Shown piece by piece: positions 43,125 through 52,376 of a stretch of 64,000 bases of DNA. This stretch comes from Lampris incognitus (Eukaryota > Chordata > Actinopteri > Lampriformes > Lampridae), in contig NC_079230.1 in assembly GCF_029633865.1 (NCBI RefSeq), positions 35,309,405 to 35,373,404 of the forward strand, given 5' to 3'. A model generated the notes under the pieces. The model did not search any database. It was not told where the DNA came from and worked only from the letters and a program-made list of their open reading frames with translations. Position numbers and translations under genes: made by a program. Numbering within the stretch: the stretch's first letter is position 1; each line of letters begins with the position of its first letter.

Positions 43125-43440
43125 TGACAAGTCCCCCCCCCCCTTTTTCTCCCCAATTGTATCTGGCCAATTGCCCCACTCTTCCGAGCTGTCCCGGTCG
43201 CTTTTCCACCCTCTCTGCCCCATCTGGTGAGGACGTAGCGCGTTGGAGAATCACACTATTCCCCGCAACCCCCCCCCCCCGAATAGGCGCCCCGACCCAC
43301 AAGAGGAGGCGCTAGTGCAGCGACCAGGAGAAATACCCACATCCGGCTTCCCACCCGCAGACACGGCCAATTATGTCTGTAGGGACGCCGGACCAAGCCG
43401 GTAGGCAACGGAGCAGACCGCCAGCACGCTCGGCGGAAGC
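43125..43440 (-). mobile_element. Teleost tRNA-derived SINE, internally deleted
   Basis: The plus strand begins with a C/T-rich stretch and TTTTTCTCCCCAATTG, continues through CCGAGCTGTCCCGGTCGC and GAGGAGGCGCTAGTGCAGCG, then ACACGGCCAATTATGTCTG, and ends GTAGGCAACGGAGCAGACCG. I recognise this order as a very common fish SINE read backwards. The tRNA-like head therefore lies at the right and the tail at the left, giving minus-strand orientation. The B-box part of the head and a central block are missing compared with the usual family layout, so the copy is dead. Short open frames on both strands here are incidental. Confidence 0.75.
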
Positions 43441-43677
43441 CCTTACGTTAGAACTGTGTTTACCCTGGTCGCTTAGCTGACTCACACACACTTGCACAAG
43501 ACGTTTAACAACATACTGACATTTCTGTTAGTGCAATATTGTCAGTGTCAAGTGGTCAGTAAAAGGAAACCTTATTAGCGTGTGAGAGAAGGGAAGAGAA
43601 GAGTTTGCCTGGAGGCGTTTAGTTTGTGCTCATTTGCTTGTGTGTTGGTTGTATTGTGGCGTGTGGGCGTGTGTTAC
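43441..43677. other. bap18 intron 2, first bases after exon 2
   Basis: On the minus strand this starts at the splice donor GTAACA at 43677-43672 directly after exon 2. It is G/T-rich on the plus strand and holds no recognisable gene or repeat. It separates exon 2 from the SINE and the array. Confidence 0.6.
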
Positions 43678-43772
43678 CCTGCAGGGCTGGAGTCCGCCAC
43701 TGGGTGCAGCTGCATGGTGAGCTCTCCTAGCTTTGTGAAGGCAGCTCCTGCTGCAGAGAAGATCTCCCCAAC
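43678..43772 (-). CDS. bap18: bap18 (C17orf49) exon 2, partial gene
   Basis: Minus-strand exon of 95 bp: 31 full codons plus two bases. It reads VGEIFSAAGAAFTKLGEL followed by TMQLHPVADSSPA, which I recognise as the conserved N-terminal part of BAP18, the BPTF-associated 18-kDa protein of NURF and MLL/SET1 chromatin complexes. The acceptor is TGTGAG before GTTGGG, and the donor is GG followed by GTAACA, leaving a split glycine codon as in the vertebrate protein. It joins in phase 0 to exon 1 at 53376-53396. The SANT-like DNA/histone-binding region lies in later exons, which are not in the window. The codons are intact, with no stop or frameshift. The acceptor's pyrimidine tract is weak (TTCTTGTTGTTATCTGTGAG), but the match to the protein makes the exon call strong. 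Confidence 0.93.
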
Positions 43773-44318
43773 CTCACAGATAACAACAAGAACACAGAGG
43801 ATTAATCAAGGATGTAATATCAGCGGAATCCTATACCTCAAGTGTTACTAAGCCCTCTGGAATAAAACTTAAGAATTCATTATGTCAGATGGAATTGGGA
43901 AATAAGTAAGAACACACACACACACATACAGGGGATATAAAAATTCTACACACCCCTGTTAAAATGGCGGGTTTCTGTGATGTAAAACAAAATGAAACCA
44001 AGATAAATCATGTCAGAACTTCTTCCACATTTTATATGAAATGGCAACCTGTAAAGTTCAAGTGAAAAAAAAAACCTTTAGGGCAAAAAAAAAAAGACTC
44101 ACAATAACCTAGCTGCACAAGTGTGCACACCCCTAAACTAATACTTTGTTGAAGACCTTTTGATTTTATTACAGCACTCAATCTTTTTAGGTAAGAGTCT
44201 ATCAGCATGGCTCATCTTGACAATATTTTCGCACCCTTCCTTGAAAAAAACATTCTAGATCCATCAAATTGCAAGAGCATTTGTTGTACACAGCCGTCTT
44301 CAGCTCACCCCACAGATT

Positions 44319-44395
44319 TTAAATTGGATTCAGGTCTGGACTCTGGCTTTGCGTTGTTGTCATGCTGAAAGGTGTCCTCTTCATCTTCATCCTTC
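44319..44395 (-). pseudogene. Tc1 transposase, C-terminal catalytic fragment
   Basis: The minus strand reads QHDNNAKPESR, then SPDLNPI, then a TAA stop, then NLWGE. In Tc1 transposases the third catalytic residue of the DD34E triad is the glutamate directly after SPDLNPI. Here that codon is TAA, so the catalytic acid has been lost together with the reading frame. The fragment is cut at its N-terminal side by the Rex3-like insertion. Confidence 0.8.
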
Positions 44396-45625
44396 TGAAG
44401 AGTGAGGAGTGTGTCCGTTTGGGGAACCTCAGAACTGAATCTCTGCTCTTCTCAGATGATGTGGTTTTGTTGGCTTCATCAGAACGTGACCTCCAGCGCG
44501 CACTGGGGCGGTTTGCAGCTGAGTGTGAAATGGCCGGGATGAGAATCAGCACCTCCAAGTCTGAGGTCATGGTTCTGTACCGGAAAATGGTGGCCTGCTC
44601 CCTCCGGGTTAGAGATGACTTGTTGCCTCCAGTGAAGGAGTTCAAGTATCAACCCGGTCAATCGACCGGTCCCGGCTCTTTACTGTCCTGGCCTCACAGG
44701 TGTGGAATGAGCTCCCCACTGATGTCAGGACAGCGGAGTCGCTGCCCATCTTTCGGCGCAGGTTGAAAACTCACCTCTTTAAGAACTACCACCCTGTTAC
44801 TTCTTCTTAGCACTTATTGTATTCACTCATTTAAAAGAAAAAAAAATCTCTTTCTTGCGCTTTTACTTTAGCACTGGTTTTGCTCTTAGATGCTTGTTTA
44901 GATGCACTTATGACCTCTGATGACTAGTAGTTCTCCTGATCTCCTACGTTACATGATGCTCTTATTGTAAGTCGCTTTGGATAAAAGCGTCGGCTACATG
45001 ACTGTAATGTAATGTCATGTAATGTAAAGCATCTCGGGGTCTTGTTTACGAGTGAAGGTAGGATGGAAAGGGAGGTTGACACGCGGATTGCTGCAGCATC
45101 AGCAGTGATGTGGACGTTGTTCAGGACCGTTGTGGTGAAGAGGGAGCTGAGCCGGGAGGCAAAGCTCTCAATTTACCAGTCAATCTTCGTTCCAACCCTC
45201 ATCTATGGTCATGAGCTTTGAGTAGTGACCTAAAGGGTGAGATCGCGGATACAAGCGGCTGAAATGAGCTTCCTCCGTAGGGTGTCTGGGATAGGGTGAG
45301 GAGCTCGGACATCTGGGGGGAGCTCGGAGTAGAGCCACTGCTCCTTCAAATCGAAAGGAGCCAGTTGAGGTGGTTCGGGCATCTGATTAGGATGTTTCCT
45401 GGGCGCCTTCCTTTGGAGGTTTTCTGGGCACATCCGAGTGGGAGGAGACCCGGGGGTAGACCCAGAACTCACTGGAGGGACTACATGTCCAATCTGGTCT
45501 GGGAACGCCTCCGGATCCCCTTAAAGGAGCTGGAGGGCAGTGCTGGGGAGACGGACGTCTAGAGTGCCCTACTTAGCTTGCTGCCACCGCGACCCCATCC
45601 TGGAGAAGCAGCTGATGATGAGATG
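44396..45625 (+). mobile_element. Rex3/RTE-like LINE, 5'-truncated
   Basis: Plus-strand reverse transcriptase C-terminal part. The first piece (44396-44650) reads LGNLRTESLLFSDDVVLLAS, with SDD in place of the usual ADD of the catalytic motif, then LGRFAAECEMAGMRISTSKS. The second piece (45030-45560) reads KHLGVLFTSEGRMEREVDTR, then VVVKRELSREAKLSIYQS, and after frame changes PLLLQIERSQLRWFGHLIRM. It ends near 45605-45625 with GATGATGAGATGAG, matching the GATG-type tail known for Rex3. The class is from recalled teleost elements; RTE is the clade. The copy is truncated, frame-shifted and split by an L2-like tail at 44651-45029. It is inserted in the Tc1 transposase. Confidence 0.8.
44651..45029 (+). 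mobile_element. L2-like LINE 3' end inserted in the Rex3-like LINE
   Basis: The plus strand reads RSRLFTVLASQVWNELPTDV, then FRRRLKTHLFKNYH, to a stop at 44808-44810. A 3' UTR follows, ending TAAGTCGCTTTGGATAAAAG, then GCGTCGGCTACATGACTG and an AATGT-type tandem tail (45004-45027). This is the usual end of a fish L2/CR1-like LINE and of SINEs that borrow its tail. The surrounding Rex3-like protein resumes immediately after, which proves the order of insertion. Confidence 0.75.
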
Positions 45626-45639
45626 AGATCTTCATCTTT

Positions 45640-46243
45640 CTAGCAGATGCCTGAGAGTTTTGCACCAAAATTGACTGGTATTTGGAGCTATTCATGATTC
45701 CCTCCATCTTGACAAAAGCCCCAGTTGCGACGGAAGAAAATAAGCCTTAAAGCATGATGCCACCACCACTATGCTTCACAGGATGGTGTTCTTTTGGCAA
45801 TGTGCTTTTTTTGTGCCAAACATACCTCTTGGATCTATGGCCAAAATATTCACCATTGGTTTCTTGAGACTATAACACATTTTTCCACATGGTTTTGCGA
45901 GACTGGATATATGTTTTTGCAAAATGTAGTTGGGCTTTGATGTTTTTGTTTTTTTCGTGTGAAAAGGCTTCCATCTTGCCACCCTACCCTTTATAACCCA
46001 AACATATGGAGAACACAGGAGACTGTTGTCATATGTAGGGAGCAACCAATACTTTCCCGAAATTCCTGCAGCTCTAACGTTACCGACAAGGCGAAAACTT
46101 GAGGCTTCTAAGATTCCTACTCTAGCAGCTTCCTTGACCAGTTTTCTCCTTGTCTTCTCATTAGTTTCGGAGGGAGGTCCTGTTCTCGGTAATGTTAGTG
46201 TTGTGCCATATTTACTCCACTTGTTGATGATTGTCTTCACTGT
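45640..46243 (-). pseudogene. Tc1 transposase, DNA-binding and central fragment
   Basis: The minus strand reads ATVKTIINKWSKYGTTLTLP, then RTGPPSETNEKTRRKLVKEA (second helix-turn-helix region), and further on MCYSLKKPMVNILAIDPR and GMFGTKKAHCQKNTI (region of the first catalytic aspartate). The expected SDE motif is degraded to SLKK. A 186-codon frame (45776-46336) runs through it only because of compensating shifts, and its first 30 or so codons belong to the adjoining insertion. Upstream (right) it is cut at about 46243 and continues at 51908. Confidence 0.75.
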
Positions 46244-46540
46244 TGCCCCTTTTCCGCTAAGGCAGTTTGAGGGCTGGTGCCTATTCTCGATCCAGTTCAT
46301 AAGCCAGACATGGGCCCCTGGCAGGTCAGTTTCCAAATATCAATAAATTGTTGGTTTCACAGAAGTTGGAAGCAAGTTGGCCATTTGACCACATCTGAAC
46401 CGGATCTCAGTTGTAATTATACTGTCCACTGATAGAGGGCGCTCCTCGAAACACGAAAGGCCTGCAGCCAAGCAACTGCTTGCACATGGTCTCGTCTTGT
46501 TCTCGCGGGCCTCTTCCGCAATGACACTTGATGAACAGAC
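46244..46540. other. Left part of a 5.7-kb composite insertion in the Tc1 element
   Basis: Begins where Tc1 sequence stops (TGTCTTCACTG) with TTGCCCCTTTTCCGCTAAGG and GGCAGTTTGAGGGCTGGTGC, resembling ends of fish hAT-type non-autonomous elements. The remainder has no recognised identity. Tc1 sequence resumes at 51908 with ATGCCTTGGAAAG, so everything from 46244 to 51907 was added, with loss of a few Tc1 bases. Confidence 0.45.
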
Positions 46541-47227
46541 ATGAGTGGCAAAAAAAAACAACAAAAAAACGACCTAGAGAACCGTGTCTTCCAGGCAAGA
46601 CGGGAGACAGAATTTTTTTTTTTTACAGAATTCAAAGACAAAACTATGTGTTTTAGTGTGCCTGGAAACAAAATCAGCCAAGAAGGATTTCAACTGGAGT
46701 CGCGACTACAACAGCACGCACAAAGACAAATATGGCACGCACACCGGAGGTGCCAGAGCCGCCGCCATCATGGCTGACCTCAAAGGAAGAATACAGCGTC
46801 AGCAGAGCCTTCTTCCCAAAGCCACGTCTGCACGGGAGTCCTCTCCGGGAGCGTCTTCTGCCGTTTCCCTTGAGCTTGCTGAAGCAAAGAAGCCCTTGCC
46901 AAAGGGCGAAACAGTGAAGCTATATGCAGTAGAGGTGGCTAAAGCTTTCGGAGATGATAACATGGCTAAGAACTTTGAAACGGTCTCTGTGTCCCGTCGC
47001 ACAGTGACGTGAAGAATTTTTGACATTCAAAATCCTGCGCAGGGAAAGCTAAAACAAGTCAAGCAGGACTGCAAGTACTCCCGCTTAGCGTTGGATGAGA
47101 GTACAGATGTGATTGATGTTAGCCAGCTGTTAGCCATTTACACAAGAGCCATTGACAGTTCATTTGAAGTGCACAGGGAGTTATTGAAACTGGTGACTTT
47201 GCATGACACTACCAAGGGCAAGGATTA

Positions 47228-48488
47228 TTATTTTTTTATTTATTTAACCTTTATTTAACCAGGAGGATCCCGTTGAGATTACAAACCTTTTTCAAGGGAG
47301 ACCTGGCCAAGATAGGCAGCACAGTTACAAAATCACACAGTTGCAAAATTACACATTTGAAAACACAAACAAAAGACAAAAAAATTAGAAAAAAAAATTA
47401 CAAGCAGATTATACAAAACAAGTACATGTTGTGAAATCAGCTTCAAGTACTCTCAATTGGATTTAAAACAGCTCAGTGTAAATTTTCAGTCATTCTGCAA
47501 CATATTCCAGGTTAAAGGTGCAGAATGAACAAAAGCCTTTTTACCCAGTTCAGTACAGGCATGTGGAACAGAAAGCAACACATAGTCAAGAGAACGAAAG
47601 GAGTAAGGGCCAGCATTTCTCAGTGCAATTAAGTCAGATGTAGGAAGGCAGCAGACCGAGGACTGCCTTATATATAAAAATATACCAATGACTGAACCTT
47701 CGGGTGGCCAGAGCAGGCCATCCCACCCGAGCACACAACTCACAGTGATGTGTCAATGATTTGCAATTAGTAAAACATCTCAAAGAGGAATGGTAGGCAG
47801 CGTCTAACGCGCGGAGACATTGAGCAGAAGCATTCATATACAAAAGATCTCCATAATCCAACACAGGAAAAAAGGTGGCAGCAACAAGTCGCTTTTTTAC
47901 ATTTAAAGAAAAACACAACTTATTTCGAAAATGAAAACCCAGTTTCAGCCTCAGCTTTTTCACAAGATTCTCTACATGTGGCTTGAAAATGAGGGAGTCA
48001 TCAATCAGGACACCCAGGTATTTGTACACATTGACCACCTCTATTTCATTTCCCTCTAAAGTGGTTACTGAATGGATCATTTGTGATATCTTCCTAGAAT
48101 TGGAAAACAGCATAAGTTTAGTCTTATCAGCGTTTAGAACAAGTTTCAGCTGAAATAATGAGTGCTGGACAGCTACAAAGGCTTCCTGCAGGGATTCAAT
48201 GGCCTGAACAAGAGTAGAGCCACAGCAATAAATAACTGTATCATCAGCATAAAAATGCAAATTAGCATCTGACACATGTAGACCCAAATCATTGATGTAA
48301 ATAATGAATAAAAGGGGACCTAATACAGAGTCCTGCGGCACCCCTTGTGGATAGTAACAAAATCAGAACACAGACCCTCATGTTTAGTGCACTGAGTTCT
48401 GTTACTAACGTATTCATTTGAGAACCAAGCGACTGCTTGCTCTGAAAATCCTGAAAGACGGATGTTTTCAACACTGTTAAAAGTGTTG
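47228..48488 (-). mobile_element. L2-like LINE, 5'-truncated, in the hAT pseudogene
   Basis: Minus-strand reverse transcriptase: PQDSVLGPLLFIIYINDLG, then LHFYADDTVIYCCGS with the YADD catalytic motif, then KYLGVLIDDSLIFKPHVENL and RLVAATFFPVLDYGDLLYMN, up to LGLLPSYI near 47634. A shifted frame continues to about 47486 (ALRNAGPYSFRSLDYVLLSV). Upstream of 48340 it continues in other frames to about 48488. The 3' UTR runs left to a TTTATTTAACC-rich end at 47228-47265. The clade (L2 versus Rex1-like) is not settled from motifs alone. It is broken by at least two frameshifts. Confidence 0.75.
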
Positions 48489-48673
48489 TGAGTGAGCATG
48501 GGGGCTTTGACAAGCTTTCAGCTGTTGTTACCGATGGCACACTATCAATGCGAGGAGGATGCATTGGATTCGTTGGGCTCCTCCAACAGAACGACGTTGA
48601 CTGTCCAATATTGCACTGCATCATACGTCAGGTGGGTAACGTCATTGCTAGCTAACTATTAATATATGGTTAT

Positions 48674-49073
48674 AAGGGGTCCGCGGTGGTGTAGCGGTCT
48701 AAGCATTGGCTTTGTGTCGATGCAGTTGTCCACTGGGGACCCGGGTTCGCGCCTTGGTCTCGTCAGATCCGACTATGGCCGGACTCGATCAAGAAGCAAT
48801 AATTGGCAACGCTGTCTTCGGGAGGGGGTCGGAGTCGGCTTGTGTTCGTCACATGAATGCGTCTCTGTGTGTGTGGGGAAAAAGCAGTGGTTCGGCCTGG
48901 ATTCAAATTGTCACAAAAGTGGCAAGGCGTCTCCTTCGAGACTGCCGGCCGGAGAAATGCAGTTGGCGAACGCATGCAGTACAAGGGTGGGTGTTTGAAC
49001 TAAAATAGGGATCGATTGGCCACTAAATTGGGAGAAAAAGGGAAAAATCAGAAACAAATAATAAAAAAAAATT
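48674..49073 (+). mobile_element. tRNA-derived SINE with target-site duplication
   Basis: The head contains an A-box-like TGGTGTAGCGGTCTAAG (48689-48705) and a B-box-like GGGTTCGCGCC (48742-48752). The body includes GAGGGGGTCGGAGTCGGCTT-like sequence, and the tail GATTGGCCACTAAATTGGGA then GAAAAAGGGAAAAATC and an A-rich end. TGGTTAT flanks both sides (48667-48673 and 49074-49080), a clean target-site duplication. Both pol III boxes survive, so this copy looks younger than the one at 43125. It interrupts the hAT pseudogene between CIIRQ and EALCAK. Confidence 0.8.
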
Positions 49074-49984
49074 TGGTTATTAATGTGGGTTTTCTTTGTG
49101 AGAATTTTTGTCATAGGCTAAATCCTATTTCATTTTGATCTTACTAGAGGCCCTCTGTGCCAAGACAATGAACTTCAGCCATGTCATGGATTTAGTTATT
49201 TAGGGACCAATCTCATTCCAGGGGGAACTGGTCTCTCAATCATAGGAAGTTTGTAGACTTTTGGGCTGAATGAGTGCCGTTTATGGGGATTTGCAGATGC
49301 ACGCTGAAATCAGATGGATGTGACATGGCCTTCCTTGCGGATATTACCTTGCATCTTAAACACCTTCATATGCAGTTGCAGGGAAGAGGCCAAACTGTGT
49401 CAGATCTCTATGCACACATGAACACATTTAAGTGTAAATTAGCCTTGTTCAAAGAAGGCTTTCCATCCAACCATTCAAATGTGGCATACTTTCCCGCATG
49501 TGAAGAGACACACAAAGATGTCCACGAATGTGAGAAAACATGTCTCAAGTACAGAGCAGACACAGAAACACTGCAGCAGCAGCTCAAGGAACACTTTCGA
49601 GATTTCCACGCCATGACCCCCTCTCTGCTGCTGTCAGTGAGCAACCCCCAGAGTTGCAGCTGAACTTTGGGAACTATGGTCAGACTCCTTCTTTCAAGAA
49701 AAGCACAATGAGAGAGGAATTTCATTTTGGAGACTTCTACCGAGTCCCGCTTTCAACTCCTCAGGGATTTTGCACTCTCAATGGCCAGCATGTTTGGGAG
49801 CACTTACATCTGCAGAGCAGCTTCTCAACAATGAAGCACACCAGGTCAAAAGAGAGAAACAGGCTGACAGGTGAAACTCTGGTCCAGCTCATGCAGATTT
49901 AATGCACAAACATTGACATTCAGTCTATTGTATGCCAGAAGGAGAGGCCACAAGTATCTCATGGAGACACAACTCTACTGATCC

Positions 49985-50125
49985 ACCTGTGGGTGAGTTT
50001 CAATGGCTTCATCAGAGTATGCATGTATGTGTCAGTTGGTGAATGGGAGGCATACATTGTAAAAAAGCACTTCAAGTGGTCGGTAGACTAGAAAAGTGCT
50101 GTATAAAATACAGTCCATTTACCAT
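49985..50125. repeat. Dispersed teleost repeat tail
   Basis: Contains GTGAATGGGAGGCATACATT, AAGTGGTCGGTAGACTAGAA and AAGTGCTGTATAAAATACAG followed by TCCATTTACC. I recognise this as a short repeat end found widely in fish genomes, of uncertain class. Confidence 0.5.
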
Positions 50126-51519
50126 TTCGAGCTAAACCCGTGTTTATTAGAAACATGTCATGGAATGAGAGACAGGGTCGAAATGCACTACAAACATGAA
50201 TATTAGTTGTTGCACTTAGTGTGAATGTTAACTTTTGTACCATTACTAAATGATGATTTTTGAGACCTCGTTGCACTAAAATAATGGCACATCACTCAGG
50301 AATGTGGACGTTTTGTTTCTGTGTTAATCTCACTAAATACAAATGTTGGTATAATAAATGACTACCGATATATAGTTTATTCTTTTCATTAAATTAGTAG
50401 CTATAATTGGTTAATCGAGTGATGGGGTTACAGTATCCCACTGGTGGAAGTGCACGGTCACAATCTCTGGTAGTGAGGACAACATTTTGTGGCCCTGTCT
50501 ATCATCAAAGTTGCCCATCCCTGTCTTAAGGGTTTCAAGAGCCACAGAACCGGCTCTCAGCCAGGAAAACTGGTTCTAGAGCAGCACCAACTCTGCTGGG
50601 CTAGAAGAAAGAACCGCTTACATCAGGGGCTGTGGGCAAGATTATCATGACCAACAACAGCCACAATCGGTACTGTTGAATAATACAGGCACCCACTGAC
50701 ACTCCACAACAACACTTCAAATCAAACTTTGTCCAGAATCAAATGGTTTTATCAGCACATACCTTATGCGATCGACTTTGACAGAGTGAATTTGACATCT
50801 CACATTCTTTTTTCTTTCTTTTTTTTTTGCATTTAAAACCCCCATTTTAGCATAAATATCTGCAAATCCTATGCTTAAAAACATATTGACAAACACTGTA
50901 GAGTTCACCACAGGAAATACTGAGAGATTAATCAAGAAAACCTTGTACATTTCAGACCAATCAGCTCACAGGAGAACAAGACAGATAATCACAGGTTCTG
51001 TTAGTTTTATAATGGACATTTGTGTTATGATTGCTATTTAAACAACCCATCTGTCAACAGGGAGACCCTCTTGTCTATGAGACTGGTCCCCTGAGAGCTC
51101 CAGCAGCTCACAGCGTGGCTGGCCGGCTCGTCACCAGTTTGTGGAACTTGACAACTCTGAAAACATTAGGAGCAAATTTTCAATTAGCCATCAATTTTTG
51201 TAAAACTACCAATATTCAAAATCTACTTAATGGATTTCTCGCTTGAAGACTCTCAGGTGTGAATTTAAGGATGACACAGCATACACAATTTGTAAAAAAT
51301 TCGAAACCTACACAGTTGATCACTCGCCTCATCTTGCTGGTGAAGCAGAGATGCATACAGTGACATAATGACATGGGTCTCTAACCTGTGGGAAAGCAAA
51401 CTGGTTCTTAGACGTTTTGCAAGTTGAACCAAATGTGAACGGGCACTAGCACCAGTCCAGAGGTAGAACTAGGTTTGTGTTGGTGGAAATAAGGTATGTG
51501 TTCCATGGGATATTGACGA
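50126..51519. other. Composite intron sequence without a recognised gene
   Basis: AT-rich, with no convincing gene. Around 50525-50650 there is GAACCGGCTCTCAGCCAGG and GAAAGAACCGCTTAC, resembling ends of fish hAT-type non-autonomous elements. A 71-codon frame at 51031-51246 follows an acceptor-like TCTGTCAACAG, but its protein is not recognised. Confidence 0.4.
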
Positions 51520-51900
51520 CGACTACTACTACTACTACTACAACTATTACTTTTGGCTGCTCCCTTTAGGGGGCGCCACAGCGGATCATCCGTTTCCATG
51601 TCTTCCTGTCCTCTGCATCTTCCTCTGTCACACCAGCCACCTGCATGTCCTCCCTCACCACATCCATACACCTCCTCTTTGGCCTTCCTCTTCTCCTCTT
51701 TCCTGGCAGCTCCATATTCAGCATCCTTCTCCCAGTATACCCAGCATCTCTCCTCCATACATGTCCAAACCATCTCCATCTTGCCTCTCTTGCTTTGTCT
51801 CCAAACCGTCCAACCTGAGCTGTCCCTCTAATATACTCGTTCCTAATCCTGTCCTTCTTCATCACTCCCAGTGAAAATCTTAGCATCTTCATCTCTGCAA
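51520..51900 (-). mobile_element. RTE-like LINE C-terminus and 3' tail
   Basis: The minus strand reads MKKDRIRNEYIRGTAQVGRF, then ARWRWFGHVWRRD, RRMLNMELPGKRRRGRPKRR and EEDAEDRKTWKRMIRCGAP. This is the C-terminal domain of a common teleost LINE. The 3' UTR to its left holds GGCTGCTCCCTTTAGGGGGC (plus-strand sense), and a run of ACT/GAC triplets at 51519-51542 forms the tail. Open for about 108 codons. The RTE assignment is tentative. Its left end abuts unclassified sequence, and its right (5') end abuts the resumed Tc1 element. Confidence 0.6.
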
Positions 51901-51907
51901 CCTCCAG

Positions 51908-52025
51908 ATATCAATGCCTTGGAAAGTGTTTTCTGCCACTCTCCTGATTGATACGTTTCAATAATAAGATCCTGTTCATGCCTTGTAAGCTCTTTGTGGA
52001 CCATGGCTCTTGCGGTTGAATGCAA
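51908..52025 (-). pseudogene. Tc1 transposase, N-terminal fragment
   Basis: The minus strand reads MHSTARAMVHKELTRHEQDL, then IIETYQSGEWQKTLSKAL. This is the first helix-turn-helix region of the Tc1 transposase whose continuation lies at 45640-46243. It is followed on the right by Tc1 5' untranslated sequence and the right inverted repeat. Confidence 0.75.
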
Positions 52026-52376
52026 CCAAGAAGATGTCAGAAACGTCCTACAGGAACAGCAGAACTTAACTTAGGGTTAATCACAGTCACTTTAACTGAT
52101 GGCAGGTGTATACTAACTACTATTGAAATGTGATTGGCTAATTCTGAGCACAGTCACATCCCAAAATATAAAAGGGTGTGTACACTTATGCATCCGGTTT
52201 ATTGTAATTTTACTATTTTCCCCTAAAATGTGTAATTGTTTTTCACTTTATTTCAATTTCAATTTCAAATTAAGGGCGGAAAAAGTTCTGACATTATTTA
52301 TCTTGGGTTTCATTTTTTTACATCACAAAAACCTGCCATTTTAACAGGGGTGTGTAGACTTTCTCTATCCACTTTA

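Larger units (their letters stand above)
46541..49965 (+). pseudogene. hAT transposase-derived pseudogene, GTF2IRD2/EPM2AIP1-like
   Basis: Three plus-strand blocks belong together. Block 1 (about 46600-47225) reads CVLVCLETKSAKK, HKDKYGTHTGGARAAA, PKGETVKLYAVEVAKAFGDD, then after a stop CKYSRLALDESTDVIDVSQL and LVTLHDTTKGKD. Block 2 (about 48490-48631) reads HGGFDKLSAVVTDGTLSMRG, then CPILHCIIRQ. Block 3 (49147-49965) reads EALCAKTMNFSHVMD and, after frame damage, DMAFLADITLHLKHLHMQLQ and RSKERNRLTGETLVQLMQ. This order (zinc-finger remnant, LALDESTD, VTDG, C-terminal dimerisation region) is that of hAT-derived GTF2I-repeat-containing-2-like proteins. It has several stops and frameshifts. Block 1 is split from block 2 by a LINE, and blocks 2 and 3 by a 515-bp stretch holding a SINE. 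It is dead; it could be a transposon relic or a retrocopy. Confidence 0.65.
43927..52376 (-). mobile_element. Tc1-like transposon split by nested insertions
   Basis: The ends are inverted repeats. The left end starts TACAGGGGATATAAAAATTC and contains CTACACACCCCTGTTAAAAT. The right end, reverse-complemented, starts TAAAGTGGATAGAGAAAGTC and has the same CTACACACCCCTGTTAAAAT. The similarity extends about 95 bp at each end. I recognise a common teleost Tc1 family of about 1.6 kb, here expanded to 8.4 kb by later insertions. The transposase is encoded on the minus strand in three pieces: N-terminus 51908-52025, middle 45640-46243, C-terminal end near 44319-44395. Flanking TA is present on the left. 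The element lies entirely in bap18 intron 1 and is dead. Confidence 0.88.

Noticed and set aside
43063..43497. Short open frames on both strands next to bap18 exon 2
   Set aside because: They lie in the SINE and its edges and do not resemble proteins.
45776..46336. 186-codon minus-strand frame as a gene
   Set aside because: It is a mosaic of frame-shifted Tc1 transposase fragments and flanking insertion sequence.
48689..48752. tRNA gene
   Set aside because: A- and B-box-like motifs are the head of a SINE; no cloverleaf with a closed acceptor stem is evident.
51031..51246. Possible exon of an unknown gene after TCTGTCAACAG
   Set aside because: The protein is not recognised, there is no second exon and it lies inside a transposon-filled intron.
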